NCBI GenBank assembly: GCA_023853785.1
Contig: JAJIRX010000500.1
Coordinates: 1,017,883-1,081,882, forward strand
Length of the DNA stretch: 64,000 nt
Direction of reading: 5' to 3'
Source: Psilocybe azurescens
Taxonomy: Eukaryota; Basidiomycota; Agaricomycetes; Agaricales; Agrocybaceae
How positions within the stretch are numbered: position 1 is the first letter of the stretch; each line of letters opens with the position of its first letter. The position numbers were made by a program, and so were the translations under genes. Below are positions 1 to 10,622 of the stretch, one piece after another. Below the pieces are notes generated by a model, which ran no database searches, had not been told where the DNA came from, and saw only the letters and a program-made list of their open reading frames with translations.

Positions 1-3000
1 GGGCTATGGACCACAAGTCTAAAGCAAAGGCAGCGTGGCAACGAAGCTTAGAAGTGGCGAGTATTTTAATATATAAACATAATCACTCTCTCGGTATTCC
101 TAACTGGCTTTATAGAACCCTTCGGAAGGGGCAGCACAACTACTTCTTGGCATCGAATCGGTTAATGCTAGCAAAAGCGAAAAACTTTCGGAATCGGAAA
201 AGGCCCGTTCATTCGTGACGGGCACAAAACTGATAGAAAAGGCTTTCCAGGCCAATAACCGAAATGCAGCGGCTGCAAACGCTCTCTGCGAGCTCTTCGT
301 GCGAAAGGGGAACTATCCTCGGGTAAGTGCCCTGCTTCACTGTTAAGATGCTATTGAAATAAAATTTCTAGGCTTTGAAACTTGCGGAGAGGACAATCCA
401 ATTCGCAGATACCCTGACCATTCTCACTGAAGGCTATCTGCGCTGGTCGCGTTTCTCATGCCAGTGGATCAATGGCACGAGCCACCAAATTCTATACGGC
501 TGCTGTTGAAGGACAGCCCAACCACGTAGTCGGTGCTATCGGTATGGCCCAGATGCAGATGCTAAATGGTGGGTAACCGTAATCGTACTTTCTTCCCGTG
601 CCCACTAAATCTCGTGCTCGGTATGATGTTTCAACAGACGAAATGGCTGCAGCTATTCACACTCTCGACACCTTAATCCAACCCCCTAACCCACAACGTT
701 CTCTTGAAGCCACAGTAATGCTCGCATCTCTTCGTGCATATCCTCGTCCTGGAGTCTCCAGCTCAGATTTAACGCAAGAGAAAACTCGCGCGAGGGAGCT
801 TTTCGATCGCGTCAGCAAAACATTGGAACTTGAAGATCTTGGCGCCAATGGATCAGTCACGAACAAAGTTTCTCGTGGTATTGCCGAGGATATCGAAATG
901 CATGCCGAAATTGCTCGTTTGTGGCAAGACGAAAATTTGGAACGTATGGGTAAGTCGTTGAAGGAAGCACTCAGAATCAGCCAAACTTCGGACGACATTG
1001 ATCCACGACTTATCAACAACATTGGAGTTTTGCATCATTTAGAAGGCAATTTTGTGGACGCTCAATCGATGTATGAAAATGCCCTTACAAGCGCCTCCTC
1101 TCTGAGTTCGGATATTGCGGAAGGTTTGGCCACAACGATTCTATATAATCTCGCCCGGGTGTATGAAGACGAAGGGGAAGATAACCTGGCTACAGATGCC
1201 TATGAAAAACTGCTTTCTCGACATCCCGAATACATCGACGGTATGCTCTAGCTCAACTTACAGCTTTACCGGACACTAATCGCAGACTCGTTATCCAGCC
1301 AAAGTTCGACAAGCACAGATGCTTACTAATCTCAACCGTGTCAACGAAGCCCACGATCTTATAAAACAAGCCCTTGTTTCGCAAAGCAGCAATCTCAATC
1401 TCCGCGCATATTACACCTACTTCCTGATCCATAGTAACTCCCCAAAACCGCCAAAGAATTTGTTTTCGCCACTCTAAGGGATCATGATAAACATGACGTC
1501 TACTCATTATGTGCTGCTGCATGGATACATCATCATCAAGCACGAGAGAGTCGAGATACGTCGCAGAAAGGCATAGAAGAAAGGAAGAAAAATTTCCAGC
1601 GCTCTGCTGAGTTTTACGAGAAGGCGTTGCAGTTGGACTCTATGTGCGCCTTTGCTGCGCAGGGACTTGCGATCATCACTGCTGAAGATGCACTCGGTAC
1701 TATGGGCGGTGCGTTTGCTCGTATATCGAGCTTTGATGAAGCGCAGCAACGGTTACAGAACGCTCGAGAGGCGTTGGACATTTTGCCAAAGTCAGGGAGT
1801 CTCTGAATGACGGCAGTGTCTATCTCAACATCGGTCATTGCTACTACGCCAGAGACGAGTTCGATCGTGCCATTGAAAGTGTAAGTCTCTTTCGATAAAA
1901 AGTTTTATTACACCATTCTCATCTATCTATTATCGTTAGTATGAAACTGCTTCAATAAGGTTCTATGGCGGGCAGAATGTTCCTGTGTTGCTTTGCTTGT
2001 GCAGATCATGGTATGCCAAAGCCATGAAGGACCAGTCATTCGTTGCTATGAAGAGTGCTCTGAAATATGCAGAAGCTGTAGGTTCCTTCGATGTATCCTA
2101 CCTTATTTTTGCGTCTCATCTTATTTTAGGCTCTGCACATACACCCTAACGATAAGGCTAATATCTATAACATTGCTATGATTCAACAAAAATCGGCGGA
2201 ACTGCTCTTCTCTGTAAATGTTGCCAAGCGCACGCTGAAGGACCTGCAAAAGGCCATCGATTCGGCTACTCACGCCCAGAAGTACGTTGCTCAAAGTGCC
2301 ACATTTGGTGTTCAGTTATGCTGACTCTTTCTTTCAAAAGACTTTTTGCATCACTAGCTGCTGATAAGTCGGCGTCAGTTACTTACGATCGCGACATCGC
2401 TGACAATCGACGGAAGTACGGTGATGGCCTACTGCGAAAGGCTGAAGAGCACCTAAAGAATCAGAGACAGTATGAAGCGGAGACCCAATCAAGACTTGAG
2501 GCTGCGAGGCAGAGACGCCAAGAAGAAAAAAAGAACGTCATGACGCGCTGGAGGTCAGTCATCATTTATACTCTGCCTGCCAATGTTCTGAAACTCATAC
2601 TATTTACGCCTTAGCGAGAACGTGCTGAAAAACTCCGTATTGAGGCAGAGAAACTTGCAGAGGAGCGGCGATTGGCTCGTGAGCAGGCTTTGGAGTGGAC
2701 TCGAGAAGTCCGCATGGAGAGTGACGAAGAGCGTGAGCGCAAGTCGTCGAAGAAGAAGAAGCCTAAGGCGGACATCATCAGTGGAGATGAAGCCGAGCCC
2801 AAGGTTCAGAAGAAACGACGGGGCAAGCTAAAGAAGGCCACGAGCGACCAAGGGGACGTAGAGCAAGCCGTGTTCAGCGAGGAAGAGGAGGTAGAGAAGC
2901 CGGCAAAGAAGGTATGTGTTTGCCTGCCTGGTCGTTCGGCAAAGGTTGTTCTAACACTTGACAACTATTTCAGCGGATTGCTAAAAAGCGGGTTGTGCGT

Positions 3001-3149
3001 GACGAGGAGGAGGATGAGGATGCCTCGCGTCCCAAAAAAGCAATTGTGAGTTATTCGATTGGACTACACGTACCGAAAATGCTGATATATTGTATTTTTA
3101 CAGCAAAAGCAAAGCAATGCTTTCCGACACAGACGATGAAATGTCATGA
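1..3149 (+). CDS. CTR9: CTR9, Paf1-complex TPR subunit (5' end outside window)
   Basis: Ctr9 is the TPR scaffold of the nuclear Paf1 complex, which travels with RNA polymerase II and promotes H2B ubiquitination and H3K4/K36 methylation. The exons read a continuous TPR superhelix (for example 598-1251 with the segments NNIGVLHHLEGNFVDAQ and YNLARVYEDEGEDNLATDA; 1330-1870 with SVYLNIGHCYYARDEFDRA), then a helical segment (2190-2610) and the lysine/glutamate-rich tail typical of Ctr9 (2640-3149, SDEERERKSSKKKKPKAD). Introns lie near 65-115, 325-371, 1242-1305, 1879-1938, 2080-2130, 2283-2345, 2553-2613, 2912-2973 and 3046-3103. The N-terminal third is missing because the window starts inside the gene. 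The last exon reads an acidic end (SDTDDEMS) only if the A6 run at 3034-3039 is one base shorter; taken literally the protein ends at 3139. Convergent with ADA2. Confidence 0.92.
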
Positions 3150-3543
3150 CATCTTGCATAGAGCTGATAACTTTATTTCGTTGCTTTGTATTTACTCGGC
3201 TTCTAATTTGCATTTGTAATACTGGATAAAATTGTAACTCAGTGCTCGCGAGCTCTTTACTCTCAAAATCGGAAGGATCGACATCAACACCCAAGGTATC
3301 GTGTAGAAAAAGATTTTACCCACCATGGGTGGCACGATAAGTGAATAAAACAAGCAGAACAAAATTAACGCAGTCCTAATGATGATATATATGATGTGTT
3401 GCCTAATATACAAATGCAGCAGTGTATAAGTACAGGATATAAGATATAAAGTATAAGTGTGGTGAAGGTGGCGAGTTCAAGTAGTTGTCGCCCATGAATG
3501 TGGGATCGATTGTAATGATGCGTTGTAGAGCGATCCATTTTGA
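3150..3543. other. Convergent intergenic region CTR9/ADA2
   Basis: This AT-rich spacer between the two converging stop codons presumably holds both 3' UTRs and polyadenylation signals. I see no open frame with family resemblance and no RNA gene. Confidence 0.5.
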
Positions 3544-5925
3544 CTACTCGAAGCAGACGACATGGCAGGAGGCATGGGGGTCGGGGAGATATTGGACCTC
3601 GGGCATCTTTTGCGGAGAACCATTCGCAGGAGGCATAAGAGAGCTAATGGAAATAGAGGAGCAATCAGAGAACTGAGATGGGTAGTCAGTCGGAACCACG
3701 TACTTATTGTCTTGAGATTGGGAGGTCGAGGGTGTTATAGGAGGTGCGGTTGTAGTGTTGTTGGGTTCGGTTGTGATTTTCAGGTAACCTGATTGAACAA
3801 GGAAGTCCCAGACACGACTTGTCTTGTTGACATCAATTTTGACCAAATCGCGAGCTTCACGTCGACGAAGTTTACCGCCTCTGCGAGCATACTCGCGGAC
3901 AAGAGTTTCTTTGATCACTAGATATGGTTTAGGTTGGATTCGTAGCTGCGAACAGAGAGTCTGTTCGGCGGGGGTAAGAAGATGTAGGGAGGGACTGTTA
4001 GCAAGATTGAGAGGGGCGGCTGCAAGGGCGTGTGAGAACTCGTTGAATATGAACTAGTACGTAATGCAACTTACGAGGCCGGCGGACAGTTGTGCTGGAG
4101 CCTTGGGCGTTCCCCAACCTAGGAGTTGATTCGCGAGATTTTCTGTCTTCTGATTCGCCGAATGATACGAGACTTGATCTACGAGGATCAGGACCGGATG
4201 ATTGACGGCCTGTGTTTCGATATTGTAATCTGTCTGAGGCGTAATCTCGCAGAGGGGCGATCTTAGTTTGTGTCTAATGCGTGCAAAATAGATGTTAGAG
4301 ATAGTAATCAAGATAGTGGGACATAACTTACCCTCTTCGCAAGGTCAACTTCGTATTTCTCGATATCTGCTGATGTGGACAACCCAAGACGACGATATGA
4401 TTGGAGTTCCTGTATGCGTTTGCGAAGCAAAGCCTCATCTGTAGTCATATTAGAATATCTCGGGATTGTAAGCATGACGTGTACCCACAAAGCATATCAG
4501 TAGAAAACGCCTCATAATCCTCAGCTGTTTGTAGTCTCGCAAAGGGACGTAACCGATGAACGAATTCACGTTCTTCTCTCGTCCGTTTCTTTTCCGTAGC
4601 TTGCATCTTTGTATAGGTTTTATGATTAGTAGTCTGACCAGACCTATAGACTATAGGTAAATACCTTCTTATATTCCAGCAGTCCCCGTTCAAAAATTAC
4701 TGCTTTAGTTTCTAAACGTTTGTCGACACGCTGAAAATACATTTCAAGTAGCGTCAGCTTGAACGCTAACGAGTCTTTAGTTTCGAAGGGTGGGGTTGGA
4801 CTGGTTCTTCAGCTTCATCGTCAGCATTGCCATTCGCCATGTTTATATCTTCCGTTTTCATTTTCTTGATATCACCGTTTACATGGTGCCCGTTAACGAG
4901 ACCATTTACTGGAGGTGGGCCTTTCCCTGCAGGTGCTGAGAGATCCCGAAAGCCAGTGAAAATTCCCAGGCGCTTTTCCTCTTCCCATTTTGCGCGCGCT
5001 CTGACGTCCAAGTCATTTTCATCCTCCACAATCTGATCCCCGCCAAAGTCGGACACAACTCCAAACTCCAGATCCTTTACTAGGTCCTCTGCCTCATTGT
5101 CGACTTCATGTTCAAACTCGAGACGACCAGGGAGAAACGTTGAAATTTCGTGGACGGCAGGCATTGATGTAGGAGGTGCGATGTGTGCAGGTGGTTCTTG
5201 ATTATTCATTGCGGTAATCCTCCGCCGTTTACGTTCGTGGAAAACTTCGGGTTCGATATCAAATTCCAAATCCATCCTCTGAGGTGAACGCGTCAATTCA
5301 GAAGATAGGTGTCATATAGTTTGTCATGCTTACAGGCAGTGGCCATTGTTCTGAGTCAATATAAACCTTCCTATAATGTTCATGGACCTCTTCCTTCGTC
5401 CGCGTGCCCACGTGTTCAGCTATTTTCTTCCAGTTCCCAATGCCATGCGTAGAAATGCCTGTGAGCAGCAAAAGCTCCCTGCCAAATAATTAAACTAACC
5501 ATCGTTGCAGAACAGGGTAATCGGACTTACTCGTCGGCTCCCCAATCTTCAGTAAAAATAGGATATGAATTCATCTCCTAATGAAAATTGAACCGGTCAG
5601 CCTCGAAGAGACGCGCTATAACATGCATGACTTACTATGACGCGGTACGCATGGCTTCTGAGATGCTTTCCGACTTCCTTTCCCTCGCAAAAACACGTTG
5701 GACAGAGGTCCACGCCATCTCCGGGTACGCATACGGGATCAGCGCATTTGATGCGTATGTTGTGTGTCAAGTCGCATTTACAGACATCGCACTGGTACTG
5801 AACACCGGGCTCATTCAAAGCTGAAAGGTAACTAGGTTATGATGTGACATATGACCATGGTCGATCATGTACGCACTTTGAATCTCGTCGGGTAAATGTT
5901 GCGGTTTCCGCTGCGTGACGGTCAT
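3544..5925 (-). CDS. ADA2: ADA2, SAGA/ADA transcriptional coactivator subunit
   Basis: Ada2 binds and stimulates the Gcn5 histone acetyltransferase in the nuclear SAGA and ADA complexes. The start at 5925 gives MTVTQRKPQHLPDEIQ, followed after an intron by a ZZ zinc finger (5597-5818; cysteine pairs YQCDVCKC, CADPVC and DLCPTCFC plus a final H-x-H-type end), then a SANT/Myb domain (about 5350-5580; SYPIFTEDWGADE, GIGNWKKIAEHVG, EEVHEHYRKVYID). The central region with the segments AKWEEEKRLG and KKRTREEREFVHRLRP (4445-5296) matches the Ada2 middle domain. The C-terminal SWIRM domain is at 3780-3990 (LCSQLRIQPKPYLVIKETL, REYARRGGKL, NKTSRVWDFLVQSGYLK). A Ser/Thr/Pro-rich tail of about 70 residues follows SWIRM, and in most Ada2 proteins that tail is short. 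About seven short introns. Domain order and identity leave little doubt. Confidence 0.94.
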
Positions 5926-6648
5926 TATGCTTCACGCGAATAACCACGGTCGCTGCGCGCTCCTCCGCACCAAGACTAAGTCAAGGATTCGGGATGAGGG
6001 CTGTGAAAGATTTGAAATCGGGAATCGTCGTCGACGTCGCCGACGACCGTCGAACTTGACACCCGTCTTCAGCAGCAGAGCTGTCAGAGTAGTTGCAGTA
6101 TCCCGCTGCTAGCAAAGGTAGTTTGGGCACGAATTGCCGCGAATTGCTTTGGGCTTGACGCTGGAACAAACGACGGCCACAGCAACGACAATGATGAGCA
6201 AAGTATTTGTGAATGTTTGGTTACAACATTATGCCTTACAAGGGCAGGGCGGTGATCATGCCTTGGCGGTGCCACCTTTACTTGATTTGGATTACGTCCG
6301 ATCTACTATATTCCCTGCGCTAATAACGACTCCAAATCCTCATTATAAAATATATCAAGACTATGAGATCTTTTAGTCTCATCTGAATTGGATTGGATCA
6401 CTTGATGAAATGAGGAGTGCTTAAAATTGGAGGTATATTTCAGCAAATTGGAGTATAACGAAGATATAACTGCACTTCTTGAGGGATAATTTTGACAATG
6501 GTCGAAGAAAATTCATTTCGTAAAAAGCGTAATAAGACGTAATCATTAATGTAACATGCATCTGGTATCAAAAAAACGGAAACCATGGCTAGAGGCCGTG
6601 AAAATCATAACAAACCAAGACGAAGAAGACTAGGCAGAAAGGGTATCT
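5926..6648. other. Intergenic region upstream of ADA2
   Basis: This spacer lies between the ADA2 start and the tyrosinase A stop. It should hold the ADA2 promoter and the tyrosinase A 3' UTR. Only short unrelated reading frames occur, and none resembles a family I know. Confidence 0.45.
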
Positions 6649-7920
6649 TCAAAGGTAGGTATAGCAATTGGGCTTGCTCAAGAGGTCCAGAGTGTCGCGG
6701 ATGGGGACACTAAGACCTAGACTTCCCATGTTCAGGACATAGTCGACCCCGACTTCGTGGATGGGAGGAGTTTTTGTGGAGGGGCCTGATACTTCGAAGA
6801 AGCGCGTGGAGGGGACCAACTGTTGCCAGTTCCACCAGATGCGGTCAATGTTGGCGTGATGCAAGTAGAAAAGAGGATCTACCGCCCAAATTACGTTGAC
6901 TGTCATGAAGAACTCCTATTTGGATAAAATGCTTACCTCCAGGGCTTGAGTAGGCGCTGCTCATCTCGCCTCCTATCATGACATGGCCGTTGTCGGACAC
7001 ACTCTCCAGTTGAGTACGGAACACCTCAAAGGCTGTAAGTTTTTCAAAGATGCTATGGCTGAAGAAGTTAGATATTTTTTGCACTATCCGTGATGCTGCG
7101 CGTAAGACAGTGAGGAGTGGTAAGTTTTCCGGGACCAACATTGAGAGTGTAGTTTGCAAAGGTCCGGTGTGTATGCAGCCTTCGAAAGCTGAGGGTCTAA
7201 TTTCTTTGGCCGTCATGTTGTTGGATGGAAGAGTGTAGGTTCCCGGAACACCGTTGCCACCAAAGCCAGTAGTTGCGTTGAAAACCGGGGAAGCAAGAAT
7301 ACTATCGTGGTGGAAAAATTAGTTTAGTGAAAGTCAAGGTTACGAAAATGTTGTTTACGAGGAGTTAGAGTCCGCATCTTGGCTCCAATCCCAATACCTG
7401 TGGATATTACGATTAATGGGTTGATCAGATGCTTCTGGGACAGATAGCTCACGGCGTGGCGCCCTCATATCCACACTCATTGCGCAACGCTTTTTCATAA
7501 GTCCTGATAAAATGTCTATGCCATGGCAAGAATTGACCCTGGACAGCGGATATAAGTTGTTAATTCTGTAATCACGTCGTCTAGAACCATCGGCGTACCA
7601 AGTTGTGTACGGTATCCGCTTGCTTCATATAATGGGCCTGGAACTCATCGAATCTTGTTTCGGCCTCAGGATAGGCTGGATTGACAGCGGGCTGGTCCTG
7701 AAGACATTTAACTGCTTTGATATATTCCGCCTTCTCGCCGTTGAACATATTTCTCCTGGGATCTCTGTTTAGTACCACTATATCTAAATATTTTCTGAGA
7801 TACTCACCATTCTTTTCGTACCAGAATATCATCACAGGGATAACGGCGCGCTAATACTGGGTTACAGAAGGAATTGACGAAAAAAACCATGGCAAAAAGA
7901 AGCGAAGTGGTTGAAAGCAT
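6649..7920 (-). CDS. Tyrosinase paralogue A (secreted, altered CuB site)
   Basis: Tyrosinases are type-3 copper oxidases that hydroxylate monophenols and oxidise diphenols to quinones in melanin synthesis. The start at 7920 gives a signal peptide (MLSTTSLLFAMVFFVNSFC) like that of paralogue B. The CuA site follows: EFQAHYMKQADTVHNL, then after an intron GQFLPWHRHFIRTYEKAL, then YWDWSQDADS. The CuB end is DPLFYLHHANIDRIWWNW at 6815-6880, and the C-terminus ends NCYTYL. Where family members and paralogue B have an H-x-x-x-H pair, this gene reads SDNGHVMIGG at about 6975-7000, so the first CuB histidine is replaced by serine and about seven residues before it are missing. Three one-base losses, in runs at 7158-7160, 7075-7080 and 7028-7030, sum to minus three. 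The reading frame therefore stays open while about 40 residues are read out of family frame. Divergent from paralogue B. Confidence 0.82.
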
Positions 7921-8001
7921 TTGGAAGAAGTGCTCGAAATGCGAATGCTAGAAGAAGCTGCCTCAAACAAATGTTGTTGGGGATAGTACCCTGAACGCAA
8001 C

Positions 8002-8010
8002 ATATATATA
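8002..8010 (-). promoter_or_regulatory. Probable TATA box of tyrosinase A
   Basis: An alternating TATATATA stretch lies about 80-90 bp upstream of the tyrosinase A start codon on its strand, a usual TATA-to-ATG distance in basidiomycetes. This is assigned by position only. Confidence 0.4.
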
Positions 8011-8969
8011 CGCTCGATGAATAGGGACGCCTTTCAGGGTCAGCCCTCCGCAGCATTGAAGATTGAACTGAGTCCAGAAGGCACAGTTTCGATTGCGACG
8101 TTCTTTTCGCCGTATGTATAGGAGACCTTTCAAGAAAATCGCCTGATAATCTGAGTCAACGAGTTCAGTTTCAGATGGAGTGGGCTCTAATTCCCCCAGT
8201 GAACGAATTTTAGCGACTTTGACCACCATGTTCGAAACAAATTGCCTGCGAAACCCCAAGAAAAGCCATTGCGCTAGAAGTTCAGCGTTTGTGGCATTGC
8301 AGCAAGGACGACAGTCATGGCATTTGCGACACAGTAAGAGCTCATGAAGATATCCAGTTTGTAGTTAGAAACGGACGTCCTTGAAAGTGTAACAAATATT
8401 TCTGCAAATTTTAGTTTTCCAGAGGTGGACTCGACAGAGTAGTGCGACAAGTATGGTTGGCAGGAGCTCCACTGCAGGATTTGCACTTTTGGACACAGGT
8501 GTTTTTTTGAATCTGTTTGTTGTCGTGCAAAAAGCAGACGAGGTGCTAAGACACATGGGTGTATATGTACACCACTCTACGCTATTGTATCTACTGGAGC
8601 TCGAAACGTCGAGGGCAACGAACTTGTATATCAAGGGCTGAAAAGTATTCGTTTTCCCAGGCTTTCCCTAACTGCCAACCACAAAGCGCCAAACAGCGCC
8701 AAGCCTAAGCCTGGACTTGGTGAAGAATTCAAACTTGAGCATGCCATGATTGGGATCAGGCCTGCTACTGAACATGAATTTACCGTGAACAAGGGAGATC
8801 CGAGAACTACGGTGATTATTACAACCCCTATTCATACTCATTGCGGCATCGAGCATCAAGGAGACCGTCAAAATCGTAATGAGCAACAAAGTTCCTTCCT
8901 CCTGGACTCGATTCGATAACCCCGATGGCTGACCCGGTGCCGACATCCCTATCCGAATCTTTGATAACG

Positions 8970-8976
8970 TATAAAT
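8970..8976 (+). promoter_or_regulatory. Probable TATA box of tyrosinase B
   Basis: TATAAAT lies about 95 bp upstream of the tyrosinase B start, mirroring the TATA element of the divergent paralogue. This is assigned by position only. Confidence 0.4.
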
Positions 8977-9069
8977 TCTAAGGTAGTTTCTCATAAAATC
9001 TATCGCATAAAAGATCCACTCGGCGAGGGAGTCACTATCCAACAAGCGCCTGCTGGACATTTTGTCAAG

Positions 9070-10444
9070 ATGTTTTCATCAACCACCATTCTCTTCGCCC
9101 TTGCTTTCTTGGTCAATTCGTTCTGCTCCTCTGTTTTGGCGGGCCCACCTTCGATTAAAGCACAAGCTTTGAAATATTATGCTTACCGTCAAGAAAATCG
9201 GTTTGTTTGCAATATGGCTTTACAACAGCGGCGCGAATGGTACGCAAGTCTGCTTAGTACTTCTGGAAAGAATATTAATCCATCCCTCGAAATCATCGTA
9301 GGAGAACACTGAGCAATCTCGAAAAAGCCGACTACATCAAGGCGGTCAAGTGTTTGCAATCTCATCCTGCGCGAGACCCCGCTATGCCTGAGGCCAAGAC
9401 ACGCTTTGACGAATTCCAAGCGTATCATATCGTACTCGCCGATAAAATTCACAACCTGGTGCGATTACACTTTCATCGTAAATTTCACCACACGCTAATA
9501 AATATCAAATACAAACCATCCAGGGTCAATTTTTGCCATGGCACAGGCACTACATCAGGAGTTATGAGAAAGGATTGCGCAACGAGTGCGGATACAACGG
9601 CACCTTCCCGTCAGTATTCTTGACTACTTGAACGCGTAAAGCATTCCCTTACACTAATTTCCACAGATACTGGGATTGGACCCAGGATGTCGGCGTTAAT
9701 CAGTCGTAAGTAGCATCTTGAATGACCAAAATTTAGGCGGCAAAACTCATTGAGCATACTCAATCACTATGCAGACTTTCTGATGCTCCCGTTTTCGACC
9801 CAATGACTGGCTTTGGTGGAAATGGAGTCCCTGGCACATACACACTCCCGCCCAACAACAACACCGATAACCGCATCTTCCCTGAGGCCTTCCGGGGTTG
9901 CTTGGGGATGGCCCTTTCGCTAATTACACTCTCAGCGTTGGGCCCGGAAAACTCGCTACCAACCACTGTCTGACGCGCGGCCACAACAACGACGCAAAGA
10001 AATATCTCACCTCTGCGGCAGAAGCAAACGTGACGCGATCGCCCAACTTCGAGGTCTTCCGTGTCCAGCTCGAGGGCGAGCCAATTACTACCGACCACAG
10101 GATGCACGACGGTGGCCACGATGCTATTGGAGGAGAGATGAGCAACTTTTACTCCAGTCCCGGAGGTGAGATTCGTTATCAAGAAATACTAAATACGTTC
10201 TCATGGATTCCTGTCAGAACCTCTCTTCTATTTGCATCATGCAAACCTCGACCGCATCTGGTGGAGGTGGCAGCAAGCAAACGCTTCCCGAATGTACGAG
10301 GTCTCAGGCCCTTCCACAAAAGAGGAACCCATCCGCGAGGTAACTCTGGATTACATCCTTACTATGGGAGGCCTGGGTCCCGATGTTACCATTCGCGACG
10401 TCATGGACATCCACAGCGAGCCCAACTGCTATACCTACGTCTGA
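9070..10444 (+). CDS. Tyrosinase paralogue B (secreted)
   Basis: This second tyrosinase has all recognisable copper-site segments. The signal peptide is MFSSTTILFALAFLVNSFC. The CuA region reads EFQAYHIVLADKIHNLV, then GQFLPWHRHYIRSYEKGL, then YWDWTQDVG. The spacer contains GFGGNGVPGTYTLPPNN. CuB reads RMHDGGHDAIGGEMSNFYSS, then EPLFYLHHANLDRIWWRW (10210-10280), and the protein ends NCYTYV. CuB thus keeps the H-x-x-x-H pair that paralogue A has lost; the usual Asp of D-P-x-F is Glu here. Four or five short introns split it. A one-base loss at the G4 run 9904-9907 separates the segments PEAFRGCL and DGPFANYTL; a fifth G would restore family frame. Read literally, translation stops soon after. 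It converges with the alpha-galactosidase, whose stop is only 178 bp away. The role is probably melanin or phenol oxidation. Confidence 0.85.
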
Positions 10445-10622
10445 AAATACCCTTTTCCGTTTTTTATCTTTCCTCTTTGTATGCCCGGTTATGATCCTTT
10501 CTTGATACCAGATTTACTGTACTATTACAATTTCCTTCGATATCTTTTATTCGACTTTGTCACATTTCAGACCATGTATATAATATCTTTCTGCACCACA
10601 TAATCTTCTATGGCACGGATAT

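Larger units (their letters stand above)
7921..9069. other. Shared divergent promoter region of the tyrosinase pair
   Basis: This 1.15-kb spacer separates the two divergent tyrosinase starts and so holds both promoters. Several open frames of 60-130 codons exist on the minus strand (for example 7963-8259 and 8668-9060). None has a family signature or consistent splice structure, so I do not call a gene. Confidence 0.5.

Noticed and set aside
9897..9935. Possible 39-bp intron in tyrosinase B (GT start, CTCTCAG end) to explain the frame break
   Set aside because: The length is a multiple of three, so removing it does not restore frame, and it would delete the conserved DGPFANYTL segment.
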